Origin: Kwoniella bestiolae CBS 10118
Taxonomy: Eukaryota; Basidiomycota; Tremellomycetes; Tremellales; Cryptococcaceae
Length of the DNA stretch: 64,000 nt
Direction of reading: 5' to 3'
NCBI RefSeq assembly: GCF_000512585.2
Contig: NC_089241.1
Location: forward strand, 1,488,001 to 1,552,000
Position numbers and translations under genes: made by a program. Below the pieces are notes generated by a model. It was given only the letters and a program-made list of their open reading frames with translations, was not told the origin of the DNA and made no database searches. Each line of letters opens with the position of its first letter. The stretch's first letter is position 1. Positions 34,094 through 47,400 of the stretch are shown here, in pieces.

Positions 34094-37000
34094 CTATCCA
34101 GTACCGCAGTAATCGGCATACTGCTTTGAGCTAGTCTTGGGATTACCCCACCACTATACCCCAATCAAAGCAACATCAGCTACATTCCCTTTCCCCGAGA
34201 ATCGGTGTTAAGTAATTTATGCACACTCACCGTAGGAAATTCAACTTCGGACCCTCCACCGCCATTCACAGCAAAAGTCAAAATGAACATCATGACCTTC
34301 GCCCCCGCATCCAATCCACCCCCAACAATATAATTGTATCTACCGAACCAAGCTGGGTTCCGTAATCGCATGTACCACTGGGAGAACAGACCCGTCAAAA
34401 TCCGAGAGGTCTGTACCGACGTTGATCCAGCGTATGTCACAGCTGAGCTGACGAGGATGACGGGAGTGACAACCTTTGATACGGTTATTGGACCGATCTT
34501 TTCGTATTTCCTAGAGATGAGCCAGTGGATCACGGGGATACATGCTCCGATCAGGAGACCAAGGGGGATTATACCGTATCCGTCGTTGTTGAAGGTGTAG
34601 ACGTATTTGGCCAATGACCATGTGACGGCGTTGGAGTTGAGGGATTGGACCCCGACACCGGACCACTGGGTTATGGATATATCTGTCAGTATTATGCAGG
34701 ATACTCAAGACAAAGACAAAGACGAGAAGGAGCTTACGATCTGCGATCCCGTGGGGTCCAGTAAGATATCCCGCTTGTGCGTGGTAATAGTATCCATCAT
34801 GACGTAGTTGAGCACTGCTCCCAGCAGACTTGAATAAGTCTGACATATGAACATGGTTCGATAACTGATCTTCAAGTATTGAGAGAGCTTCAAATCCTCA
34901 GCGAGGAAGACAGCTAGTACAGTGACTTCGTGGGAGAACATTGAGAAGTATAGATTGGCGACTGGTCGACCGGGAAGGACAGCACCGGCAAGCATCTGCG
35001 AATCGATATCAGCATGATCCCAGATATGTGTTGGGACAGCAAGACTTACTTTGGAGATATTGTTTGTAGCGACAGAAGTTCCCAAAAGACCATAGAGGAT
35101 TAGAGAAAAGGGGGTTATAACGAATCCTAGGCCCTATAAATCCCTCGAGTTAGCTGACATCCCTTACAGCACAATGAAAGTGGACCTACCAAAGCGACAA
35201 GGTAACTCCACCAGGTCATTCCAGTATGTCCGATACAGACAGCGATCATACCCATTGTGAACCCAATAGCCAGTACAGCGACGTACCACCACAGCGGCAC
35301 TTGCCTGTAATTCTTCTTCATGACGATATAGTGCGGATCGGTCTCAGAGCCCTCTCGAGCCTCTTTAACACTCTTGACGATCCTGTTGAGCCCCGCCTTA
35401 GCATCTGTTCCCTTCACTGACAAGTCCATGCTACACTTACTGTTTGCCGTAGAACAGGGAAATGTGGGTAATCAAAGCTCCAATAGCCATCATGGCAACG
35501 AGGTTGTACCATATATTCGTAGCTGTCAACCTGGGTAGACCCTGCTTCTCCAATGCACCGACAATAAGTCGATTGTTGTGGTCGAAAACTGCCGATTGGT
35601 TATATGCCTTTCCGGTCTTCTCGTTGAACAGACTGGTACTCATAAAATTGAGGTGTTTGGCATTCCAGGCATTACCGTAATACAGCACCAGACACATAAA
35701 GTAGGAGATGACCAGTCCGACCCAGGTGTTGGCCTGTTGGATGAGGGGAAGTGCCATATACTTCGATGTGACGTATTGCCAGTCCAGTGAGATGCTTAGT
35801 ATACCCTGTCCCTCGTTGGAGTTGGCCCCGCCAAAGATATTCTTGATGATTGTTCGGGGTTTTGTGGGCGCATGCATCGATGCCAAGCATGGTATGGAGA
35901 TACCGTTCACCCATGGCCAGATGTACGAGGCGAATGGTTCCCAGATGAATGCTCCGATAGAGGTCCAGGCGAACATCTTGACTCGCCGTTTGTTCATTCC
36001 TTTGGTATCTCTATGAAGCGTCTGGTAGATCGATACCATCGGAAGGGATTTCCACCATACCTAACACCCCATCGTCAGTCAAGCCCTAAGGTTGGATGAA
36101 GCGGTGGACATACCATCTGTGAAGGGTGGATGATGATAGACCTCATCAATCCGACGAGACCGTACCCCAGTATAGAAGCTGAAAAGACAGTAAGGATAGC
36201 CACGGCTTTACCAGATGGATTGGCATAGTACAGCTTCTCCGCGGCGAAGACCTGAACAGCCTCCGCTCCGTTGCCCGAAGAGGTCGACATGATCGAAGCG
36301 ATCGCGTGCTCCTTGAGACCGAACGTCCTTCCTGGGTTAATAAAGTGGACAATGGGACCGAGCCAGGAGGCTTGGCTGGGGAGCCTTTTTTCGATAGAAG
36401 ATCTCGTTGGGAGCGCTAGGGCCCAGGCGTTTCCTAGGATGTAGGCGATCAAGACGAGGAAGCTGGGGTGGAGATTAGCTTTCTTTCTGGGCAGAGCATA
36501 AATTGGCGACCATATTGCACTTACATGGAGTCGAAGGAAACCGATACGGGTTTATAGAAATAACTGTTTTCGGGGAGTGAGCATGACACTTTGTAGATAG
36601 AGGTCAAAGGGGGTCGAAAACGTACATTTGATTGATGCAAGCTGCCAACGCGGTCAGACCTATAGATACACGGACCACATTAGCGGATTCGTTGATGTTT
36701 GGGAGATGCTTGATGTAGGGCGACTCACCAGATCCAATGACAAAAGACCTAAAAGTCAAAGCAGGATCACCATCATCCTGCGTCGAAACCACATATCTAG
36801 CAACATCATTACCTACACACCAATAGACTCAGCATCCCATAATCTCGTCGAAGGCATGATTCAACTCACCATCACGAATGACGACCTGACCATTCTGCAA
36901 CTCCCTCTCATACTGTGCTCGCAACTCCGCTTCGTCAAGCTTCAGATCCTTATCATTATCGCTCTTATCGTCGGGGATATCCTCCAATGAGGCTTCTCGC

Positions 37001-37095
37001 AGTTCGTCCTGCAGGTCTGGCGGAGCATGCGCATGAGGTGGAAGCTCAGCGCCTGGTTGGGAGGGTAGAGCGGGGACTACCTCTGTTTGGTTCAT
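34094..37095 (-). CDS. Oligopeptide transporter, OPT family
   Basis: Proton-coupled OPT-family transporter with many membrane segments, expected at the plasma membrane for small peptides or metal chelates. It starts MNQTEVVPALPSQPGAELPP at 37095; the hydrophilic N-terminus leads to DDGDPALTFRSFVIGS, the place of the family's conserved block before membrane segment 1. Further segments include NPGRTFGLKEHAIASIMSTS, which fits the family's N(P)GPF..KEH block, then FAWTSIGAFIWEPFASYIWP and LSISLDWQYVTSKYMALPLI. The C-terminus needs a final splice: EVEFPT joins WWGNPKTSSKQYADYCGTG and a stop at 34094. That WWGN block is typical of OPT proteins, whereas reading through ends in an untypical GKGM. 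About ten introns are involved. A second OPT gene lies 18.7 kb away on the other strand. Confidence 0.88.
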
Positions 37096-37981
37096 CGTGT
37101 GAGATCAATCGACTAAAGAAGGAGTCAATCCCTTCAGTATTGTATCTTCTTCCTATCTATAGGTATCCTTGAGGTGAGTAGGAACACATCAGCCGAAAGA
37201 TACTTCAACCTCATTATATGTGTATAAATGACCTCTTGATGTGGTATCGCATATCAGCGAAAAGAAAATCAAATACAACCAAAAAGATTGTTTTCAATCT
37301 GTCAATTGTCGTGATAGTCGTTAGTAATCGCGTGGTAAACTCCCGGCTCCGTATCTTAAACCCGGCCTAGGTTTAATCCCCAAGCTCTCCTCCATATCTC
37401 GGTTCTCCGCGATGGTGCCATCGTTCTATTGCACTCCCACGATGAAAGTCGGAGGAACAAGGGAAACGACGGAAGAACTGTGGAAATTCACCTGAGCTGA
37501 GCTGAAATCATTTGGCGTCGATCACGCGATTGTTTTTTTACCAATAATCCGGAACCCATTGATGCGCCGGCGCAAACGAAGTACTGTGATTATGCGAGCG
37601 AGCGAAGGGCAGGGAGGGGGGATAGTCCGTGTTGGATCGATACCTACTTGTGAACCAAACCGACCCGCTCTTAGGAGCTGGACAGGCGATAAGAGCACGT
37701 ATTGTCACGAAGCTGCCAGGTTCTTGGCGTTCTCGCACCATACGGCTTTGACCGTTTTAGCCAATATTCAAGCTTACTTGACCGGCCTGTCCCGAATACA
37801 ACACATCATTGAATGTCAATATCTGGCGTGATCTAGCTTAGACTGTTTGCAGATCAGCATGATTCATCAATGTTCCTGGTCTAAGTATCACATCTATCTA
37901 CATCATCCATCAAGCACAATGTACATCATTGGCACACGCACACACACACAGACCCTCAGATTACTTCTCAATATGAATCGG
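37096..37981. other. Intergenic region
   Basis: OPT promoter and the 3' UTR of the Zn2Cys6 gene. A short CA-rich tract lies near 37937-37953. No gene recognised. Confidence 0.55.
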
Positions 37982-40736
37982 TCAAAAAGTCCATCCCGCT
38001 CCACTAGCTTCACCCTCCAATATCTCAGATAACCAATTATCCATAGCAGGCATGGACCAAGCCATCTCCTCGGTATTTGCGTCCACGCCTAAGCCAAATA
38101 AGGGGAATGGTTCGGACCCCACTGAGGGGACGTCGCTTTGTTCTTGTTCAGATTGTATCATTACAGGACGCCTGGGCTCGGTCAGCTTTAAGAGGGATTG
38201 TCCAACTTCAAGCTCGGTGGGTATCGAAGCCGGCAGAGCTATCGGTATGGATCCAGGCGATGTAGGCGGTGATGGGTGGGTGGTGTACGTGGTAGATTTG
38301 TTTTTCCCCTCAGCCAAGGGAGAAACGACATGTATTCTCTCGCCTGCCGTGGTATCTGCACTTCTCCCCACGACCCCATCTCTAGCTACCACATACAACG
38401 TCTTGATGATCTGAGCGTGGTTCTTCCTTCCCCTGGTCATATATGTCATCTCACTATTCCCCTCCGCCCATCGGGTGGTAGCTTTTGATGCTAGTTGTAA
38501 GCCTTGCAGGGCGGTCGGTGAATGGGTTTGAGTGTGATCGCGGAACATCATCAAACTGCAGAATGCTAAGCGTGCATTACGAGGTCAGCATAAGCGCCCA
38601 GATATGTTTTTATCCGTCAGAAGAAGTAGGAGCTGTCGTAACCGACAAGGCAATAGAGAACACTCACTCAAACCGTACAGCCCTATCCGCGAAGTATCCA
38701 ACAACCAATCTCCCTTTTCTTCGATCCACTGTACCAACTTCTGCGCCCTCTCTGAGATACCTTTCCACCTCCCTGGACTAGGTCTATACGTCACATGAGG
38801 TGGACGTCGGATCTTGGTACTAGTTACTCCCCTCAGAAACAATGCTTCGACGGTGAGAATGGATAATTCGAAAACTACACTTCCTACCTCGGACGTAGGG
38901 GTAAAGCGTAGGATTTCATGTACGTGAGAGCGACAGTGATCGATCGCTGGAGAAGTGTAGGTTATCAGGTACATGTTTGTTGGCAAGAGAAAGATGGATC
39001 TGCACTTACCCATGATCAACCCTTCTATCCGATCATCATTGGTCCGAGCTAGTATCTTCGGAGTGTATATCTCTTTCACTGTATCATGCCGTTAGTGCTC
39101 TGATGTACCAGCCTTGGGATTGAACGTCACACTCACATACTCTGCCTAGTAGGGTGCTTACCTGCATTGTACTAGTCAGTTTCCATGACAGATCATTGGT
39201 AGTACAGACTCACACTGTACAGCTCCTGCTGCAAGATCATTTGAGGGTCCGTCTCCATCCCACCGGAAACATCATCACAATCGTCCAGATCGATTATCTG
39301 CGGTAGACCATACCCTGCTGCCAGCCTGTCGCAATCATTCCGAGATCAGCCAAAATCGCATGAGAGGGGAAGGGGAACGTACCATCGATCCGCTATGAGA
39401 CACGACCTCCATGCGCTCCTCCGTCGCATGTTGATATCAGGTGGAAAATCAATATCGGCGCGATGAAGGCCCTATCAACCTGATTTTCAGCAGGTTGGTC
39501 TGGATGATTAGGGTGGCCGGAGAACTCACCAATTCCTGAGCCATACGTACCGCCGAACTACATCTCTGAAACGACAATGATCCGCCCGAGCTTTGCCGTT
39601 CATTCATCAGAAGCTCAGCTTTAGACGTAGCTATGAGAAGAGCCTAATTCATCAAAAACCTTACCGTCAGCTTCATCTCTCTCTTCTCCTCCGGGATTGA
39701 GTATAGAGGAGCCCTACTCGCCTGGATATTAGCTACACTAGCTACTTTCAATACATCGCTCTGATCCAGCAAATCCACCAACCGATTCTTCGCCGCTAGA
39801 AATACAGAGGTAGGAACCGTCCTCGACAGGGACGCGACGGCACAGACGGACGAGATGGTTATTACTGACATTCGAGATGGGGAGAATATCTCATGGGAAA
39901 GTAAGATGGGATTGAGCGGTGAGATGTGGGTTGCGAAATCTGATAGTACTGCGATACATCAACATCGTCAGGAGGTCATCGATACCCCTAGAGGTCGGTT
40001 CAAGTTTGAGATAGTAAGGAAATAAACTCACACTGCTCAATCACGCTCAAGCTCAATTCCCTCTCACTCAACTTGATCTCCCTCCTTATCCCCCCTCCTC
40101 TTCCAGGTATTACATCCCTTTCATCTCCTTTTCGCTGATCTTCGTGGCCCCTCTGTCCGTACGATACGGCAATCTCGTCTCTCAGGCTGGATAGACTCGT
40201 GAAGCCGAGTATACGGGGTTCAGTAGCCAGGTGAGCGGAAAGTGAGATGCTGTGGTGTATTGGGGTCTCTAAGTTTGAGGTTGAGGTATCGTTAAAAGAT
40301 GGAGGTATGGGGATAGACGATCTTTTGGGAATTTCGGTCGAGGTATTGTTGTTGTAGCTAGATGATTCATGCAGGTTCTCATGTATTGATGCTGTGGTTG
40401 TGGGTATGGATAGTGATCTTGATGGTTGGGTGGTCGTACATTCGGCTGAAAGTCTGGTACATCTCGTACACCTATTAGAGTTGTGTTCGATTCGTTGACA
40501 TCGGCTATGTCCATCGCGTGGTCAGCATGAGATCGGTCTGAGGGGTAGTATGCTTAGAATCTCACCTTCGCACTGATCTACATCTATCGCATCTACCATG
40601 GCACACTCAGCATGTTATACAAAACAGATGAAAACGAGACCGCAGCTCACGCTTTCACCGTCCTCCGTCGCTTCACTATCAGCCTCTCCCCTGCACTTGA
40701 TGGTCCTGCTTCTTGCGGGGCGTATAGCTCGTTCAT
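37982..40736 (-). CDS. Zn2Cys6 fungal transcription factor
   Basis: Nuclear regulator with a binuclear zinc cluster. Exon 1 starts MNELYAPQEAGPSSAGERLI at 40736 and carries basic residues KRRRTVKA. After an intron comes CDRCRSVR; after another, SRCQRIEHNSNRCTRC and TRLSAEC. Together this is C-x2-C-x6-C-x9-C-x2-C-x6-C, a normal Zn2Cys6 spacing, and it appears only when the introns are spliced. A middle region follows (ISPLNPILLSHEIFSPSRMS, SVCAVASLSRTVPTSVFLAA), in the position of the fungal regulatory domain. The C-terminus (about 38,000-38,550) is Ser/Pro-rich with acidic and Trp residues near its end (MDNWLSEILEGEASGAGWTF), a plausible activation domain. The general layout recalls the ARO80-like group, but I cannot name an orthologue or targets. 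Confidence 0.82.
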
Positions 40737-40962
40737 TCAAGAGTATACCAAATAAAACGTGAGCTATCGGTGATACAATGATGCATAGAATTACCATCTC
40801 ATCCGCTTTCGATTTGTCAACAAGATTGTGATGTTTTTCCTATCTCTCATCTGTTATCTCGCACGCCATCACTCCTCTCGGATTTACCCGTTTCGTCAGG
40901 CACACCAACCTAGCAAAACATATGAGATGCATATAACATGTAAGACAAGTGTAATGCAGCTT

Positions 40963-43900
40963 CTACTCGTCCTTCGCATCAACTACTATATCACCTTGAG
41001 CAACTTCCCCAGCCAATGCGATACCCGCATCTCCCTCTCCCTCTTTCACGGGGACTTCCTCAACTTCTCCCTCGGCCTTGAGGGTGCCAACATCTTCGGG
41101 TTTCTTGTTTATGTCTTTCTGAGGGGGTGGGGGTTTACATATGTCTTCGCCGAATGTCCTCAAAGACAGGATACTACGCACAATCACAGAAGATCAGCAA
41201 CCGGGTGTGTCGTCGTTTCCTCCCACGTTCGCATCTGTGGAAACCTATACAGAGATCCAACTCACCTCTTCTCGCGCTTATCAATCATCAAGCTCAAACT
41301 CATCTTAGCCTTCCACACAGGAAGGTACATAGGTAATGCCAATTCTCCACCAGCCATCTTCCCAGCCTCAAATCTCACAACTTCACATCCCATATCTCGT
41401 TCCGTCAAGGTCGTCTTCCAAGGTCCATCCGCAAAAGTCTCCAAAGGTGGATAATGATCTTCCAGCAATACTCTCAATTCCGCTAAACCAGCTGAAATGA
41501 CCACTCCTTCCCCTACGTGAGGCAAGACCTCTAGGATACCGTCAATGGGTGTACGCCATTTACATCGTATCTCAGTACGTTGCGAGGAATCTTGTCGGGC
41601 GAAACACTTTACTCCTGCTGATACGATTCTCAAGCGAGTGTAATCGTTGTTCTGGATGATCTCCTATATTCCCGAGCATTCTGTTCAGTACTGGACGATG
41701 TAGAGAACAAAGACGAGCATGTACTGACCTTGACGATGTCATTGGTCATGTATATCGTTCTCAATGGGTCTCCGTAATCGTTTCTTACCATCAAGTTATT
41801 ACGAGGGAAAGTATCCTTGAACTTGAATCGTTCACTGAGGGACAAAACGAAATCAGCTCAATATCTCTATCAGTCAAGACAGGATTGCTCACATGATACT
41901 CTTCACCTCGGCGTGCTCAGGATCGACATAAGACAAAGGATCTTCCCTAAAAGTCAGATCCCTCTTCTCCTTCTTTCCTTCGGGTTTAGCAGCAGCGGCG
42001 GGAGCAGGGGTAGCCTCAGTAGGAGCAAGGGATGATCCGGGTTCAGGGGATTTCTCGCGAGCTCGCTTGGTCTCGGTCGTAGGGGGTGGTGAAGCTGCAG
42101 GTCGTTTGAGTGATGATGAAGTGGCTTCTGATGCTGGTGCAGCCTTTTTCTCCAAAACACATACGAAGAACCCTCCAGTGTTTTGGTCGTGAGGGAGGAG
42201 TCGCATACTGCCATCATACATTTCAGCTTACAATCTCTTTTTTGGGATGCAGGAGAGTATCACGAGGGACTTACCATCTATCCAGATTCAACTCCGCGGC
42301 ATTGGCAGGAGGCCACAGAGTCTTAGGTAAACCTTTACCTCTATCATTCTCCTTCTCATCACCCTTCTTGACAGCTTCCCTGTAGTCCTCGAAGGAATCA
42401 TACCATACTAACTGTTTACCGTTTGACTGAGGTTGACTACCCACTTTCCAGCTTGATATACCTGGTCTTCGCTTGAGGTGAGGTAATTGAGAAGAGACAT
42501 CGACGATATGGAATTTGCCGGCCTTGTTGTTCAATGCAGCTGAGATGACAGCTTCGTCCTCTGCAGGGTTGAAAGAACATGTAGAGTAGACGAGTCGACC
42601 ACCGGGTTTTAACATGTTCATAGCTCTTTCAAGGATACGCAATTGCAGACTACGCTCAATCTGCAATCAGCTGCAATGCTATGGGAGAAACATGCAATGA
42701 GGAAACTCACAGATGAAGACTGTTTCCATCTGCTGCACCCCATTTGCCCCAGATCTCAAGGTTCTTCCTCAACGTTCCATCACCGCTGCATCTGTGTGCA
42801 ACAGTTATGTCAGCCTGCTTCTGATACGCATTGGACATGTAGCTCACGGTACATCAGCCAAGATTCTATCAAACTGAAGTTGTTTGCCTTCATTGAGCTT
42901 GATCGAAGGGAACATAGCTGCAGACCGCCGTCAGCTCAGTGCTACCGGACGTAAACCATGACAGATCACTCACAAGCATCAAAGTTGGTCACTATCAATC
43001 CTCTACTTGGCATTCTACCAGTCTGGTGAACAAGCATGTGAGTTCGCTTGTAGTCAGAGTCGTTGGCGATAAGAAGACCAGTGGATGCGGTATGATGAGG
43101 ATTGAGGGCTTCGATGATTTGAGCAGTCTATAAGGGATGTGAATTAGCTTTCTACCTCTGCCTTCTGCCTTAGAGTGGGTAACGCAAAGGCTAACTTACC
43201 TTGGATCCGGGAGCGGCACACATGTCCAAGCACTACGAAACAGATTAATCAGTATGACGCCTCACATAGGCAATTGAATAGAAGATGACTTACCACATGA
43301 TGAGGTTCAACGTCCAAGAAAAGAGGAGGGATCATTGATACAGCTTCTTGTCTACTCAAGTTTCCCTGCATACCAATATTAGCTGTTGACTTGTGGAAGA
43401 GTGATCTAGCAATACTCACTACCTCAGTCTCACCGACCAAGAACCGTTGGAAGTTCTTGAAAGGTTCTGTCTTCCTAACTACCCGTTTGGGAGCATCAAC
43501 TTGCCAAGCTAATTGACCAGGGTACCTAACAAATGATACTATCAGCTTGGTTCTTCTGGTGTCCTAAGAATTCCTCTTGACGAAGTAGGCAACTTACCAA
43601 GATAACTGAGAGGGAGGCTCATACTTCCTACCCTCAAATTCAACATTCTGCATATTTGGGACATAGGTATTCTTGATGATATCGTTAATGGTCTCGGCAT
43701 GACTATGAGATCAGTGAGCTGGATGTTGATCAATTACTCCTGCGATTTTCAGCTTACGCTCTTGAGCCTGTGACTCTGAATGTCACGGGCAATTCCTGTT
43801 TCAATGATTCCAAGAAATTTGTCCATTCTCCTTCGGGAACGATACCTTGCGCCTAAAATGGATGCAGCATATCAGTCTTGAGATCCCACTCGAAGAGATG

Positions 43901-44101
43901 GTAGACAGCTGACCTTGTAGTACTCTTCAAATGCGGGATTGCTCTTGTCGGCCCCGACGAAGGAATTCCAATCGCTCTGTCTATCGTCTCGGTTTTGGGT
44001 CCTGGCGGCACCTCCACGCTATCAAGGAAAGGTCAGCTCGTCACATTGGGCATAACGGAAGCTGAGCTCACAGCTGGTTTCTTTCCTCTTGGTTTACCCA
44101 T
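40963..44101 (-). CDS. NCL1: tRNA (cytosine-5) methyltransferase, NCL1/TRM4 (NSUN2-type)
   Basis: SAM-dependent RNA m5C methyltransferase of the NOL1/NOP2/sun family, acting on several tRNA positions in the nucleus. It starts MGKPRGKKPA. Conserved parts in order are TFRVTGSRAHAETINDIIKN, QLAWQVDAPKRVVRKTEPFK, GNLSRQEAVSMIPPLFLDVE, LDMCAAPGSKTAQIIEAL (SAM motif I), DRILADVPCSGDGTLRKNLE (motif IV, first active Cys), LERAMNMLKPGGRLVYSTCS (motif VI Cys in TCS) and FNPAEDEAVISAAL. The C-terminal part has the NSUN2-type extension with DTFPRNNLMVRNDYGDPLR and a Lys/Glu/Pro/Ala-rich linker. The protein ends DIVVDAKDE. The N-terminal half has many small introns. It shares a 374-bp divergent promoter with the RecQ gene. 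Confidence 0.92.
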
Positions 44102-44475
44102 CTTTGTTTTCTTCCTTTTGGGTTGTTGATGCAGTGTCAGATGGATCTTGTCGCTGCTTGATCATGTAAATAGCTAATCCTACCAACTGATCGGTGGAGA
44201 TCACAAGGAAAAGCACTCACAGAAAAAACAGTGGATTGCGGTTGAGTCACGTGATCTAACTACCACGTGGCGTGTCAACATGAGAAAGATACGCGTAAAG
44301 ATGAAAGATATCGGTTGACTTTTGATTTTATGCACTTACCTCGTCTTCCACTTCCATCTCCTGCACATCATCATACTCTCATAATCACTAGCTCAATGAT
44401 ATGACCTGAGGAAGACAACCATCACCCGAGTCATCTTTCTGTACTGATAACCTCAGTATCCTTCCCTCGTGAAAC
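44102..44475. promoter_or_regulatory. Bidirectional promoter, NCL1 / RecQ helicase
   Basis: 374 bp between two diverging start codons. No specific motif can be assigned with confidence. Confidence 0.55.
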
Positions 44476-47400
44476 ATGTCCGGCTCTCCCATCTATTCGG
44501 ACCGACTCACACTTCGACCTTCCTTCATTGGACAAGGTCAAGGCCAAAGCCAAAATCAAGCATCTTCCTCTCGCCACCCTTCCTCCTCTCACTCGCCTAT
44601 ACCATTCAATCAACCATCCTCATCTCGTAATAACTCTAACACCGAGCTCATCATGATAGACAGCGACGACGATGATGACTTACCTATAGCTCAGTCAAGT
44701 GGGAGTAGACCACCTATAAATGGATTTTCACGATATGGGTCCGGAGGGAAGAGGTTAGAGAGTGAAATAAAGTATGAGGAGCCAGGAGGAACATCGGTAG
44801 ATATGAAAGCGAGGGAAGCTATACAAGTGGCTTTATCGAAGCTGGACAAGGAAGTAAGCTTCTTTCTCCTCGCTCTTCGGTGCATTGCTGATGTTTATCA
44901 TAGATCAAAGATGTTGAAGCTCAAATCCGACCCCTCCAAGAATTACACACCTCTCTCACCTCGGAACGAAGACAGCTAGAGAATCAATTGCGAAAAGCGA
45001 ACAATATACCCAAATCGTCCCATACGTCCACCATTTCTACTCACCCCGGTAACAAAGTATCATCAGGATTGATAGACTACCAATCCACCACCTTTGTCTA
45101 TTCCCAAAAGATCACGCAGACTCTCGAAAGCGTATTCCAACTCAACGAATTTAGATTATGTCAAGAGGGAGTGATCAACGCTGCGGTTGATGGAAGGGAT
45201 ATAGTCTGTGTGATGCCTACGGGAGGAGGAAAGAGTTTGACATACCAATTACCGGCTGTGATGGGAAGGGGATTGACGATCGTCATCAGTCCGCTGTTGG
45301 CATTAATATGGGATCAGGTTAGGGCGATGAAGGAGATTGGAGTAGAATGCGTCGTAAGTCAGCTTTGATGCTCACATCTTGATATGCAAAGCTGATGAAC
45401 CATATGAAAGATGATGACTGGAGCCACATCTACCTCAGAGCAGAATGAGATTTACGAAAGGATGGAATCTGGTTCTTCGAGGGGTGGGAAGGAAATAAGG
45501 GTATGTACCTTTTGTCTTTCGGGAGGGCATCCAAGCTGATATCACCCGTAGCTTTGTTACGTTACGGTCAGCTAGCACGCACTCAGTGATAGCGAACGCG
45601 AAGCTGATATGGTGAAATAGCCAGAAAAAGTATCCAAATCTAAACGGCTGATATCGACATTGGAAAAGGTTAATGAGAATGGTAGATTGAGTAAGCCTGA
45701 TCTATACATCCTCTCTTTTCCAGGCCGTGAAGCTAACTAATCACCGTTTTCAGGACGATTTGTCATTGGTGAGCTAACAGATACAAACCCGCGGAATCAT
45801 AGCTGATAATGATGACAATGACAGACGAGGCGCATTGCTGTAGTCAACTTGGTCATGGTGAGCTGAAGCCTTTGTACGAAGTTGTATAGCTTAGCTAACG
45901 TTATCTCATAGACTTTCGACCTGACTACAAGAAGCTGTCAATGCTTAAAACTCTGTTTCCGAGAGTACCCATACAGGCAGTAGTGAGTCAGCTAACTGCA
46001 TACGTTTCGACATTATAAGCTGATACAGCGTGTGCAGACGGCCACACTCAGCTCGAAGACGCTTCCCGATCTTCTGAAGATTCTTCGTCTCGGTCCCATT
46101 ACTGATGGAAGAGGTAAGCTATACTACCAATGCCAGAGGTAAAGAGCGTATGGTTAACGTCATCTCGTATAGCCGCAAAGACAACGGGAACAGTGTTCTT
46201 CTCTGCTCCTTTATTCCGACCAAATCTCCATTACAAGGTCTTACCGAAACCATCAAATGCGAAATCAGCTATTGCAGCGATGGGCGATTGGATCCAGAAG
46301 AATCATCCGTAGGTCAATGGGAATAGACCCACTAAAGCAAGAAAGCTGACTTGTACGTCGCAGCGGGCAGAGCGGTATAATCTACTGCTTGAGTAAAAAG
46401 GTATGTCACTTGCTCTTGCTGACATGCGTATATAAGACTAATGGATGTGGATGACAACCCGAGTAGGATGCTGAGACTGTTGCTGAAGAACTTCGAGAAT
46501 GGTCAGGAGGAGACATCAAGGCAAGTCGTTCAGCTTGACGAAATGTTGCAAAGCAGCTGACATCCTTATATGATGATATGATAGACGGGTATCTATCATG
46601 CGGGAGTCGAGGACTATGAGAAGGAACGAATCCATGTGAGGTGGAGAGAGGGCAAGGTCAAGTAGGTGTTACGCTCCTGGTTACAAGGAAATATAGGCTG
46701 ATCCTCGATCTGGCATATCCAGCTGTATCTGCGCTACGATCGCTTTTGGCTTGGGCATAGATAAAGGGGATGTGAGATATGTGATCCGTAAGTCTAAGTG
46801 GTGCATTCATTCAACAAGTGAAAGTAATGCTTACATCATGTTCCGTAGATCATTCCGTATGTCTTGCCTTAGCATGTCATTTGGCATCTTCATTTAGCTT
46901 ACCTGGTTTCCTGGCACACTCTAGATGTCAAAATCCCTTGAAGGGTACTATCAAGAAACGGGGAGAGCCGGACGAGATGGTCAAGATAGTGATTGTGTCC
47001 TTTTCTACCGAGGCCAGGATGCCGCGAGGCTGTCTTCTTTGATTTACGGCGATGTTGATGGGTCCGGTAAATGTAAGCTTGGAAGCGTGCTCGCTCTTTG
47101 AGACTCCTCAGCTGACGATCTTTGTAGTACAAGAAATGCTGAGATTCGCTCAGGATCTCAAGACTTGCAGAAAAGTGAGCTATGTAGTAACCTTCTGTAG
47201 AAATATAGCTCACAATCTTTCCTACGTATCAGGTCGCGTTTGCCAAAGTGAGTGACCTTCGATTCGACTGTAGGTATAATAGTGCTTCTACCGAAAAGGT
47301 CGTCTAACACTTTACCTTACTTCTAGTACTTCTCGGCCTCCGCCCACTTATCCGCTTCAGCATGGGATGCTCCCGATGCGCTTTTGTCTTCTTCCGGATC

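Noticed and set aside
34180..34230. OPT protein ending GKGM
   Set aside because: This arises from reading through a GTGAGT donor; splicing gives the family-typical WWGN end.
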